64,000 nt of DNA, taken from the NCBI RefSeq assembly GCF_020164785.1, contig NZ_JAIUGX010000004.1, positions 372,001 through 436,000 of the forward strand, written 5' to 3'. Below, piece by piece: positions 37,187 to 44,740 of the stretch (position 1 is the first letter of the stretch; each line of letters begins with the position of its first letter). The translations under genes were made by a program, and so were the position numbers. Origin of the DNA: Mesorhizobium sp. ES1-1 (GTDB taxonomy: Bacteria > Pseudomonadota > Alphaproteobacteria > Rhizobiales > Rhizobiaceae). The notes under the pieces were generated by a model. It did no database searches, was not told the DNA's origin, and saw only the letters and a list, made by a program, of their open reading frames with translations.

Positions 37187-37990
37187 TTACCTCAGCCATT
37201 CGGCCAGCTTGGCCTTCCGCACATCCCGCAGCAGGCTGATGAAACCGTCAGCCTGATATTCAGCGGTCAGGCGGCCCTTTTCGGCCGTCGCGATGCTGGC
37301 GTCGCCAACCACGCCATTCGGGTTCAGGTCGCTCGCGATCCAGGCGAAGGCGTGGGTGCCCGTGTGGCGCAGCAATCCGAATTCCTTCTCGGCCATCGCG
37401 ACGTTGGAGAGGAAATTGTCGGCCCTCCCCATGTCCACCAGCTCCGGCCGGAAGTGCAGCATCAGCGACGTCTCGACATCGCCGCCGTGAATGCCGTGCC
37501 GATCCTCGAGTTCGGTGTACATGCCGGCCGGGCGGCCAAAACGCTGCCAGCTCGTCTTCACCGCCAGCATCTTTTCGCGCACCCGCAACTCGCGCGTGAT
37601 GATACCCATGATCTCTTCATTGCCGCCATGCGAGTTGACGACGACCAGCTTGCGCACGCCCGCGCGCGCGATCGACAGGCCGAGTTCGGTCCAGGCCTCG
37701 ACCAGCGTCGTTGCCGGCAAAGTGAGCGTGCCGGGCGCGTGCAGATGCTCATTGGACTTGCCGACCGCCTGGACCGGCAGGATGCGGATGTCGAGATCGT
37801 CGGGCAGGCGGGCGATCACAGTGTCGAGCATGCCGTTCATAATCGAGGTGTCGGTCGAGACAGGCAGATGAGGTCCATGCTGCTCGATCGCGGCTACCGG
37901 CAGCACGGCGATTGTAGCCTCCGGATCGATGGAGGCATATTCCGTTGTCCGGTAGTCACCCCACCGGACGCGTCTTCCTGCAGCGGTCAT
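37187..37990 (-). CDS. Creatininase-family amidohydrolase
   Basis: A 267-residue protein with the conserved metal-binding elements E36-Q-H38-G-P-H, D47, H121-G-G-N and E172 in HGGDVETS. The family includes creatinine amidohydrolase, amide hydrolases of riboflavin/F420 routes and mycofactocin MftE; no such genes are nearby. It lies 54 bp downstream of a RidA gene on the same strand and diverges from an ABC importer with an amidohydrolase, so a cyclic amide or creatinine-like substrate is plausible. Confidence 0.85.
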   Translation of the reverse strand: MTAAGRRVRWGDYRTTEYASIDPEATIAVLPVAAIEQHGPHLPVSTDTSIMNGMLDTVIARLPDDLDIRILPVQAVGKSNEHLHAPGTLTLPATTLVEAWTELGLSIARAGVRKLVVVNSHGGNEEIMGIITRELRVREKMLAVKTSWQRFGRPAGMYTELEDRHGIHGGDVETSLMLHFRPELVDMGRADNFLSNVAMAEKEFGLLRHTGTHAFAWIASDLNPNGVVGDASIATAEKGRLTAEYQADGFISLLRDVRKAKLAEWLR

Positions 37991-38044
37991 GTCATGCCTC
38001 TTCGATGATCGGTGAGACCTAGCGCGGGACGAGCCTGATGTCGA

Positions 38045-38428
38045 TCAGCCAGCCGCGATGGCTTCGACCTCCACCTTGAATTCGGCTCGGGCAAATCCGC
38101 TGACGATCATCAAGGTGGAGGCAGGCGCCGGGCTCGAAAACAGCCGGTCGCGAACGTCCATATAGGGCCTCAGATGGGCGCGGTCGGTCACGTAGGCGTT
38201 GATGCGCACGATATCCCGAAGTCCCAGCCCGGCCTCCCCCAGGATCGCTTCGATATTGCGGAAACAGAGCTCCGCCTGGGCGCCGGCCTCTTCGGGTATC
38301 TGATCGTCCACCGTGATCGCAACCTGGCCGGAGCAGAGGACAAGGCGCTTTCCCGCGGGTACCTCGACCGCATGGCTATAGCGGGCAAAGGGCGGCTTGA
38401 TCGACTTCGGGGTTAGGAATTTGAACAT
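38045..38428 (-). CDS. RidA-family enamine/imine deaminase
   Basis: A 127-residue chorismate-mutase-like-fold protein of the RidA/YjgF group: LCSGQVAITVDDQI, the NIEAILGEAGL helix and the arginine-containing VRINAYVTD segment. RidA proteins hydrolyse reactive enamines/imines; operon-linked members often serve a specific catabolic route. The ATG at 38428 has AGGAGA close by. It leads the minus-strand pair with creatininase and diverges from the sigma-54-type promoter. Confidence 0.85.
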   Translation of the reverse strand: MFKFLTPKSIKPPFARYSHAVEVPAGKRLVLCSGQVAITVDDQIPEEAGAQAELCFRNIEAILGEAGLGLRDIVRINAYVTDRAHLRPYMDVRDRLFSSPAPASTLMIVSGFARAEFKVEVEAIAAG

Positions 38429-38615
38429 GGCAATCTCCTGTATGCCGCCAGCCTAGGGCCGGATGCATTCCAGCTTCAAGACGTCAGTGCATGTGGCGAG
38501 TGCGATTGTGGACAGGCGTTCAAAAAATAGGCACGATGCCTCCCGTGCAGCACGACCCTTCCAGCTTTCGCAGATGGTGTGATGCAGGCGGGCGGGTCCC
38601 GGCGAGAGCGGCCGG

Positions 38616-38631
38616 TGGCATGTGTCTTGCT
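38616..38631 (+). promoter_or_regulatory. Sigma-54 (-24/-12) type promoter of the ABC importer operon
   Basis: TGGCATG-TGTC-TTGCT: the GG and GC doublets are separated by exactly ten bases, matching TGGCACG-N4-TTGCW with one change. It lies about 65 bp before the start codon at 38694. An RpoN promoter would require an enhancer-binding activator such as NtrC. No activator site was identified. Confidence 0.65.
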
Positions 38632-38693
38632 TCTTGAATCTTCGGTGTCGAGCTCGGCGCGTGGCGCGCCGGAGCAAATAGGGGGTGGTGTAG

Positions 38694-39698
38694 ATGTACG
38701 GAAAAAAGAAGCTTTCGGCGGCGGCGATGACCCTGCTGATGGCCAGCACTTTGAGCGCCGCGGCGAATGAGAAGGTCACGTTCGGCACCAACTGGCTGGC
38801 CGAGCCGGAGCATGGCGGGTACTACCAATCCGTCGCCGACGGCACCTACGCTGCCTGTGGACTCGACGTCACCATCTTGCAGGGCGGACCGCAGGTCAGC
38901 GGCCGGCCGATGCTTCTGGCCGGCAAGATCGACTTCTACATGGGTGGCAATTTGCTGTCGGCCTTCGACGCGGTCCAGCAGGGCATTCCGATGCGCGTGG
39001 TTGCCGCCGACTTCCAGAAGGATCCGCAGGTGATCATGTCCCACCCGGGCGAGGGTCTCGACAAATGGGAGGATCTGAAGAACGCCGACCAGTATATACT
39101 GGGTGACGAGGGCGTGCAGACCTTCTTCCAGTGGATGGTGATCGAGCTTGGCTTCGACGCTTCCAAGCGTGCGCCCTACACCTACAACACCGCGCCCTTC
39201 CTCGCCAACAAGAAGTCGATCCAGCAGGGATATGTGACCTCCGAGCCATTCGCGGTGCAGAAGGAAGGTGGCTTCGTGCCGAACCAGTTCCTGCTTGCGG
39301 ACTATGGCTGGGATACCTATTCGACGACGATCGAAGTCATGCAGGACACGATCGACAAGAAGCCGGAGGTCGTCCAGTGCTTCGTCGATGGCTCGGCCAA
39401 GGGCTGGTACAAATATCTCTACGGCGACAACAAAGCGGCCAACGACATGATCAAGAAAGACAATCCTGACATGACGGACGAGCAGATCGCCTTCTCGATC
39501 GCGCAGATGAAGAAGTTCGGCCTGGCCGATTCCGGCGATACCGAAAAGCTGGGCATCGGGGCCATGAGCGACGCGCGCATCCAGAGCTTCTACGACAAGA
39601 TGGTCAAGGCCAAGGTCGCTCCTGCCGGCATCGACATCAAGAAGGCCTACACGCTTACCTTCGTCAACAAGGGCGTCGGGATCGAGCTGAAGAAATAG
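38694..39698 (+). CDS. ABC transporter substrate-binding protein, NMT1/THI5-like
   Basis: A 334-residue periplasmic binding protein. A Sec signal of about 24 residues (KKKLSAAAMTLLMASTLSAAA) precedes the mature domain. The fold markers are FGTNWLAEPEHGGYYQS and KIDFYMGGNLLSAF, as in the NMT1/ThiY branch that binds hydroxymethylpyrimidine, taurine or aromatic heterocycles. The ligand is unknown. First gene of a five- to six-gene operon behind the sigma-54-type promoter. ATG 38694 has a GGGGGTGG site. Confidence 0.88.
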   Translation: MYGKKKLSAAAMTLLMASTLSAAANEKVTFGTNWLAEPEHGGYYQSVADGTYAACGLDVTILQGGPQVSGRPMLLAGKIDFYMGGNLLSAFDAVQQGIPMRVVAADFQKDPQVIMSHPGEGLDKWEDLKNADQYILGDEGVQTFFQWMVIELGFDASKRAPYTYNTAPFLANKKSIQQGYVTSEPFAVQKEGGFVPNQFLLADYGWDTYSTTIEVMQDTIDKKPEVVQCFVDGSAKGWYKYLYGDNKAANDMIKKDNPDMTDEQIAFSIAQMKKFGLADSGDTEKLGIGAMSDARIQSFYDKMVKAKVAPAGIDIKKAYTLTFVNKGVGIELKK

Positions 39699-39712
39699 GC
39701 CGGACCGGCGTG

Positions 39713-40540
39713 ATGGGCGAGGAGCTAACGCTGTCGCGATCCAGCGCGGCGGCCGGACCTTCCACGTTGCTGGCGCTACGCGGCGTCGGCAAGGTCTTCT
39801 CCAATGGCGTGACGGCGCTGAGCGACGTCAACCTGGCGATCCGGGAAGGCGACTTCGTCAGCCTGCTCGGGCCCTCGGGTTGCGGCAAGTCGACGGCCCT
39901 GCGGCTGATCGCCGGTCTATCGACGCCAACCTCAGGGCTGCTCGACTGGCGCGACGGCGGCATTGTCGATCGCTCCAACATCGGCTTCGTCTTCCAGGAG
40001 CCGACATTGCTGCCCTGGGCGAGCGTGTTCGACAATGTCTGGCTGCCGCTCAGGCTGAAGGGCATTTCGCGGGCCAAGGCTGCGCCGGCGGTGAGGGAGA
40101 TGCTGGCGCGCGTGCACCTGACCGGCTTCGAGGACGCCGTGCCGCGCGAATTGTCGGGCGGCATGAAGATGCGTGTCTCCATCGCGCGAGCCTTGGTGAC
40201 CAAACCGCGCGTCCTGCTGATGGACGAGCCGTTCGCCGCGCTGGACGAGATCACGCGGTTCAAGCTCAACAACGACCTGCTGGAGCTTTGGCAGGACCAG
40301 CGCTTCACGGTCGTGTTCGTCACCCACAGCGTCTTCGAAAGCGTGTTCCTCTCCAACCGCGTCGTCGTTATGGCGGCTCGGCCGGGCAGGGTGTTCGACG
40401 AGTTGGCGATTGGCGCATCCTATCCACGCGACGAGGCGTTTCGCACTTCCCCCGACTACGCCGCGCTGTGCCGGCAGACTTCAAGTGTGCTCGTCAATGC
40501 CATCAACTCAACCGCAGGCGGGGATCATGACGGCCATTGA
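39713..40540 (+). CDS. ABC transporter ATP-binding protein (nitrate/taurine/pyrimidine family)
   Basis: A 275-residue ATPase: Walker A GPSGCGKST at 53-61, Q-loop FQEPTLLPW, signature LSGGMKMRVSIARAL, Walker B VLLMDEPFAALDE and switch His in VTHSVFES. The SsuB/TauB/ThiZ subfamily. Start ATG 39713 (an in-frame GTG 3 bp earlier is possible), 14 bp after the binding-protein gene. It overlaps the permease gene by 14 bp. Confidence 0.92.
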   Translation: MGEELTLSRSSAAAGPSTLLALRGVGKVFSNGVTALSDVNLAIREGDFVSLLGPSGCGKSTALRLIAGLSTPTSGLLDWRDGGIVDRSNIGFVFQEPTLLPWASVFDNVWLPLRLKGISRAKAAPAVREMLARVHLTGFEDAVPRELSGGMKMRVSIARALVTKPRVLLMDEPFAALDEITRFKLNNDLLELWQDQRFTVVFVTHSVFESVFLSNRVVVMAARPGRVFDELAIGASYPRDEAFRTSPDYAALCRQTSSVLVNAINSTAGGDHDGH

Positions 40541-41378
40541 TGACGGGGTCCTCCAACTCGATCCCGAGGAAGCGCGGCGCGCGCGCCAGCAGCGTCTCGA
40601 GGAAATCGGGCGCTGGGTGTTGCCTCTCGCGATCATGATCCTGGCAATCTGGTCGTGGGACCGCATCTGCGTCTGGAACGGGATTCCGCAATATATCCTG
40701 CCGCGCCCCGGTGTCGTGCTGTGGACGCTCTACAATGATGCGGGCCTGCTGTTTTCGTCGCTGCTGGTCACCTTGCGCATCACGTTCCTCGGCCTGGCCC
40801 TGGCCGTTATCGGCGGCGTCGGGCTGTCGGTGCTGTTCGCGCAATCGAAATGGGTCGAGATGTCGTTCTTCCCGTTCGCGATCGTGCTGCAGGTGACGCC
40901 GATCGTGGCGATCTTCCCGTTGATCAACATCTATGTGAACAACCAGACGGCAAAGCTTCTTCTCTGCGCCTGGATCGTCGCCTTCTTCCCGATCCTCTCG
41001 AACACCACGCTCGGCCTGAACTCCGTGGACCGCAATCTGCGCGACATGTTCAAGCTCAACGGCGCGACGCGCTGGCAGCAGTTGCGCTATCTTCGCCTGC
41101 CGGCGGCGATGCCGTATTTCCTGGGCGGCTTGAAGATCGCCGGGGGCCTGTCGCTTATCGGCGCCGTGGTGGCCGAGTTCGTTGCTGGGACGACCGGACA
41201 ATCGTCGGGACTGGCCTCGCGGATCATCGAGGCGGGCTACCGGCTCAATGCACCGAGGCTGTTCGCTGCGCTTCTCCTGATCTCGCTGACCGGAATCCTG
41301 ATCTTTCTCGTCTTGTCGCTCATTTCGCATCTCATTTTGCGGCGCTGGCACGAAAGCGCGCTGAAGCAGGAGCGATAG
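40527..41378 (+). CDS. ABC transporter permease
   Basis: A 283-residue BPD-type permease with six helices and the EAA loop around NLRDMFKLNGATRWQQLRYLRLPAAMP, which contacts the ATPase. N-terminal 30 residues are charged. Start ATG 40527 has GGGGA upstream and begins inside the end of the ATPase gene. It works with the two preceding genes; the amidohydrolase gene follows by 3 bp. Confidence 0.92.
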   Translation: MTAIDDGVLQLDPEEARRARQQRLEEIGRWVLPLAIMILAIWSWDRICVWNGIPQYILPRPGVVLWTLYNDAGLLFSSLLVTLRITFLGLALAVIGGVGLSVLFAQSKWVEMSFFPFAIVLQVTPIVAIFPLINIYVNNQTAKLLLCAWIVAFFPILSNTTLGLNSVDRNLRDMFKLNGATRWQQLRYLRLPAAMPYFLGGLKIAGGLSLIGAVVAEFVAGTTGQSSGLASRIIEAGYRLNAPRLFAALLLISLTGILIFLVLSLISHLILRRWHESALKQER

Positions 41379-41381
41379 GGC

Positions 41382-42692
41382 ATGCAAGCCTTGATCCCAA
41401 CGGCTCGCAGCTACCGCCTCGCCAAAGCCCGCGTTCATCAGTCCGTGACACCCGGCCTGGCTGCCATATCCGACAGTGATGGCTTTGCGCTGGTCGATGT
41501 CACCGTCACCGACGGTAGGATCGCGGCCATCACGCCGCATGACCGGGCTGCAGCGCATGCAAATGCCACCGATCTCGGCGGGCGCATCGTGCTTCCATGC
41601 TTCGTTGACTGTCACACCCACATCGACAAGGGGCACATCTGGCCGCGAAGGCCTAATCCGGACGGCACTTTCATGGGCGCGCTGAATGCCGCCGGCGCCG
41701 ACCGCGTCGCGCGATGGAATGCCGAGGACGTTGCGCGGCGCATGGATTTTTCACTGCGCTCGGCCTATGCGCATGGCACCCGGGCCTTGCGCACGCATCT
41801 CGACAGTGTCCCGCCGCAGGAGGAGATTTCCTGGCCGGTGTTCGAGGCGGTGCGCGACGAGTGGCGCGGCCGCATCGAGTTGCAGGGCGCGTGCCTGCTC
41901 GGCATCGACGGCGTGCGTGACAAAAAGTGGTTCGACGCTCTGGCAGCGCGGGTTGCCGCGGCGAAGGGCGTTCTCGGCGTGGTCACCTATATGCTGCCGG
42001 ACCTGGAAGAATTGCTCGACCACGTCTTCGCCAAAGCAATCGAGCACGGGCTCGACCTCGATTTTCACGCCGACGAAACCGACGACATTGCGGCTATCTC
42101 GCTGAAGAAGATTGCCGAGGCGGCCCTGTGGAGCGGCTTCGAGGGCAATATCCTGGTCGGCCATTGCTGTTCGCTGGCGCGCCAGCCCGATCTCGATGTG
42201 CTCGAGACGCTGGACAAGGTGGCGAAGGCCGGGCTGGCAGTCGTCTCGCTGCCGATGTGCAATCTCTATCTGCAGGATCGGCGTTCCGACCAGACGACGC
42301 CGCGCTGGCGCGGCGTGACGCTGCTGCACGAGATGAAGGCGAGGGGCATCCCCGTCGCCGTTGCCTCGGACAACACGCGCGATCCGTTCTATGCCTATGG
42401 CGATCTCGATATGCTGGAGGTCTACCGCATGGCGACGCGCATCCTGCACTTCGACCATCCGGTGGCCGATTGGCCGAAAGCGGTCGCCGCGACCCCGGCC
42501 AAGGTGATGAGGCTCGACGGTTTCGGCACGCTTGCAGCCGGCGGCGACGCCGATTTCATCGTGTTCAAAGGCCGGAGCTGGACGGAATTGCTGTCGCGGC
42601 CGGAATCGGATCGCATCGTCGTGCGCGCCGGGCACGCGATCGAACGGGAATTGCCGGACTATGCGGAACTCGACGAACTGATGGTGGAATGA
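41382..42692 (+). CDS. Cytosine-deaminase-like amidohydrolase
   Basis: A 436-residue TIM-barrel metallo-hydrolase of the CodA branch. Metal ligands H78-x-H80 in DCHTHIDKGH, a later H in DFHADETDD, VGHCC and the catalytic Asp in VASDNTRDP are visible. CodA relatives deaminate cytosine, isoguanine, creatinine or related rings. With a creatininase-family gene across the promoter, creatinine or another cyclic ureide-type compound is a candidate. Directly follows the permease (3 bp) and overlaps the oxidase start. Confidence 0.82.
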   Translation: MQALIPTARSYRLAKARVHQSVTPGLAAISDSDGFALVDVTVTDGRIAAITPHDRAAAHANATDLGGRIVLPCFVDCHTHIDKGHIWPRRPNPDGTFMGALNAAGADRVARWNAEDVARRMDFSLRSAYAHGTRALRTHLDSVPPQEEISWPVFEAVRDEWRGRIELQGACLLGIDGVRDKKWFDALAARVAAAKGVLGVVTYMLPDLEELLDHVFAKAIEHGLDLDFHADETDDIAAISLKKIAEAALWSGFEGNILVGHCCSLARQPDLDVLETLDKVAKAGLAVVSLPMCNLYLQDRRSDQTTPRWRGVTLLHEMKARGIPVAVASDNTRDPFYAYGDLDMLEVYRMATRILHFDHPVADWPKAVAATPAKVMRLDGFGTLAAGGDADFIVFKGRSWTELLSRPESDRIVVRAGHAIERELPDYAELDELMVE

Positions 42693-44095
42693 TGGATGTT
42701 TCGGCGCTCAAACGCGATCTCGATGGGCTGAAGCTCGACGACAATCCGGCCATCGTCCAGCAGAAGAGTCGCGATTTCTACTGGTACAGCCCGGTGTTGA
42801 AAAAGCAGCTCGACAATGTCACCGGCGACATGATCGTGACGCCGAAGGACGATGCCGAACTAGTCCGCGTGCTGGCCGCGTGCCATCGACATGGGGTGCC
42901 GGTGACGCCACGTGGCAGCGGCACCGGCAATTACGGCCAGGCCATGCCGCTGTCGGGCGGCGTCGTGCTCAATCTGGCCGAAATGAACGAGATCAAATCG
43001 ATCGCGCCGGGCCGTGTGGTGACCGGGCCGGGTGCTGTCATTGCCGACATCGACAAGGCGACGCGGGCGCATTCGGGCCAGGAGTTGCGGCTGTTCCCCT
43101 CCACCTACAATACGGCGTCGATCGGCGGCTTCATCGCCGGCGGCTCCGGTGGAGTCGGCTCGATCAATTTCGGCGGATTGCGCGATTTCGGCAATGTGCT
43201 TCGCCTGCGCGTGGTGACCATGGAGGCAGAGCCGAAAGTGCTCGAGCTCACCGGCGAGGACCTACATAAGGTGACCCACGCCTACGGCACCAACGGCATC
43301 ATCACGGAAGTCGAGATGCCGCTGACGGCGGCCTATGAGTGGGTCGACGTCATCGTTGGCTTTGACAGTTTCATGCCGGCGGCGCGCTACGGCAACGCGC
43401 TGGCCTGCCAGGACGGCATCCTGACCAAGCTGATCACGCCGATAGCGGCTCCCATACCGCAGCTATATTTCAAGCGGCACCAGAAATTCCTGAGCGAAGG
43501 ACAGAGCATCTGCGTGGTCATGGTGGCGCAGCATGGGCTGGATGCTTTCCTTGCCTTCACCCGCCGAGCCGGCGGCGAGATCATCTTCAATGCCGCCACC
43601 GCGACAATCGAAGACAAGAAGGGCCTGCCGCCTGCTTATGAACTGGCGTGGAACCACACGACCTTGCGGGCGCTGCGCGTCGATCCCTCGATCACCTATC
43701 TGCAATCGCTCTATCCCTTCCCCAACCAGCTGGCGCTGGTCGAGAAGATGGACGCGATGTTTCCGGACGAGGTGTTCTCGCATCTCGAATTCGTGCGGCT
43801 AGACGGCAACATCACCTGTTTTGGCCTGCCGCTGGTGAAATTCACCACCGAAGAGAGGCTGGACGAGATCATCCGCCTCCATGAGGAGAATGGCTGCCCG
43901 ATCTTCAATCCGCATCGCTACACGCTGGAAGAGGGCGGCATGAAGCAGACGGATGCCGTGCAGCTCGCCTTCAAACGCGAAACCGACCCGCAAGGATTGC
44001 TCAACCCCGGCAAGATGATCGCCTGGGAAAATCCGGATTATGACTACCGTTCGGGACGGACTTTCCTGTTCAAGGGGCTGCAGCGGGTGGGATGA
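42692..44095 (+). CDS. FAD-binding (PCMH-type) oxidoreductase
   Basis: A 467-residue flavoprotein of the GlcD/VAO-like group. The FAD-binding PCMH domain (about 40-220) has TPRGSGTGNYGQAMPLSGG and SIGGFIAGGSGGVGSINFGG; the C-terminal FAD-oxidase domain includes the HEENGCPIFNPHRYTLEEGG and DPQGLLNPGKMI endings. The substrate is unknown; it may oxidise the product of the amidohydrolase. Starts within the preceding stop (ATGA); ATG 42689 is an alternative. Confidence 0.83.
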   Translation: MDVSALKRDLDGLKLDDNPAIVQQKSRDFYWYSPVLKKQLDNVTGDMIVTPKDDAELVRVLAACHRHGVPVTPRGSGTGNYGQAMPLSGGVVLNLAEMNEIKSIAPGRVVTGPGAVIADIDKATRAHSGQELRLFPSTYNTASIGGFIAGGSGGVGSINFGGLRDFGNVLRLRVVTMEAEPKVLELTGEDLHKVTHAYGTNGIITEVEMPLTAAYEWVDVIVGFDSFMPAARYGNALACQDGILTKLITPIAAPIPQLYFKRHQKFLSEGQSICVVMVAQHGLDAFLAFTRRAGGEIIFNAATATIEDKKGLPPAYELAWNHTTLRALRVDPSITYLQSLYPFPNQLALVEKMDAMFPDEVFSHLEFVRLDGNITCFGLPLVKFTTEERLDEIIRLHEENGCPIFNPHRYTLEEGGMKQTDAVQLAFKRETDPQGLLNPGKMIAWENPDYDYRSGRTFLFKGLQRVG

Positions 44096-44673
44096 ACATC
44101 CTCATCCTCTATGCGCATCCGGTCGAGACCAGCTTCAATGCCGGACTGCACCGGACGATTGTCGTGCGGCTGCAGGCGGCCGGCCACACTGTCGATGATT
44201 GCGACCTCTATGCCGAAGACTTCGATCCACGGCTGACGCGCCGGGAGCGACTGGAGTACCATAATGAGCGCGGCCCGGGCGACGCGACGGCGCCCTACGT
44301 CGAGCGCCTGCTGCGAGCCGATGCCCTGGTGCTTTCCTACCCAGTGTGGAACTACGGCTTCCCGGCGATCCTGAAAGGCTTCTTCGATCGCGTTTTCCTG
44401 CCCGGCGTGTCGTTCAAGCTGGTCAACGGCAAGGCGCAGCCGTCCCTTTACAATATCCGTAAGGTCGTGGCGGTCACCACCTATGGCGGCGGGAGGTTCC
44501 GCGCGATGCTGATGGGCGACCCGCCGCGCAGGCTTATCAAGCGAATGCTGCGCGCCACGGTAAGGCCGGGTGCTTCGGTGACCTATCTGGCGCACTATGG
44601 GATGAACCTATCCACGGATGCATCGCGCAAGGCGTTCATGTGCAAAATGGCCAGCAGAATGGACGCGTTCTGA
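44092..44673 (+). CDS. Flavodoxin-fold NAD(P)H (quinone) oxidoreductase
   Basis: A 193-residue protein of the NQO1/KefF-like family: ILILYAHPVETSFN for FMN phosphate binding, SYPVWNYGFPAILKGFFDRVF and TTYGGGRF. It probably uses FMN or FAD and reduces quinone-like electrophiles, or recycles electrons for the oxidase operon. Overlaps the oxidase stop by 4 bp. Last gene of the plus-strand cluster; it converges with the dehydrogenase operon. Confidence 0.83.
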   Translation: MNILILYAHPVETSFNAGLHRTIVVRLQAAGHTVDDCDLYAEDFDPRLTRRERLEYHNERGPGDATAPYVERLLRADALVLSYPVWNYGFPAILKGFFDRVFLPGVSFKLVNGKAQPSLYNIRKVVAVTTYGGGRFRAMLMGDPPRRLIKRMLRATVRPGASVTYLAHYGMNLSTDASRKAFMCKMASRMDAF

Positions 44674-44740
44674 CGCCGACTGGTTGCGCCCTCTTCGGCT
44701 CTTCGGCCAAGGTCGCCCCTGAACGGAGCGAAGGCAGGCG

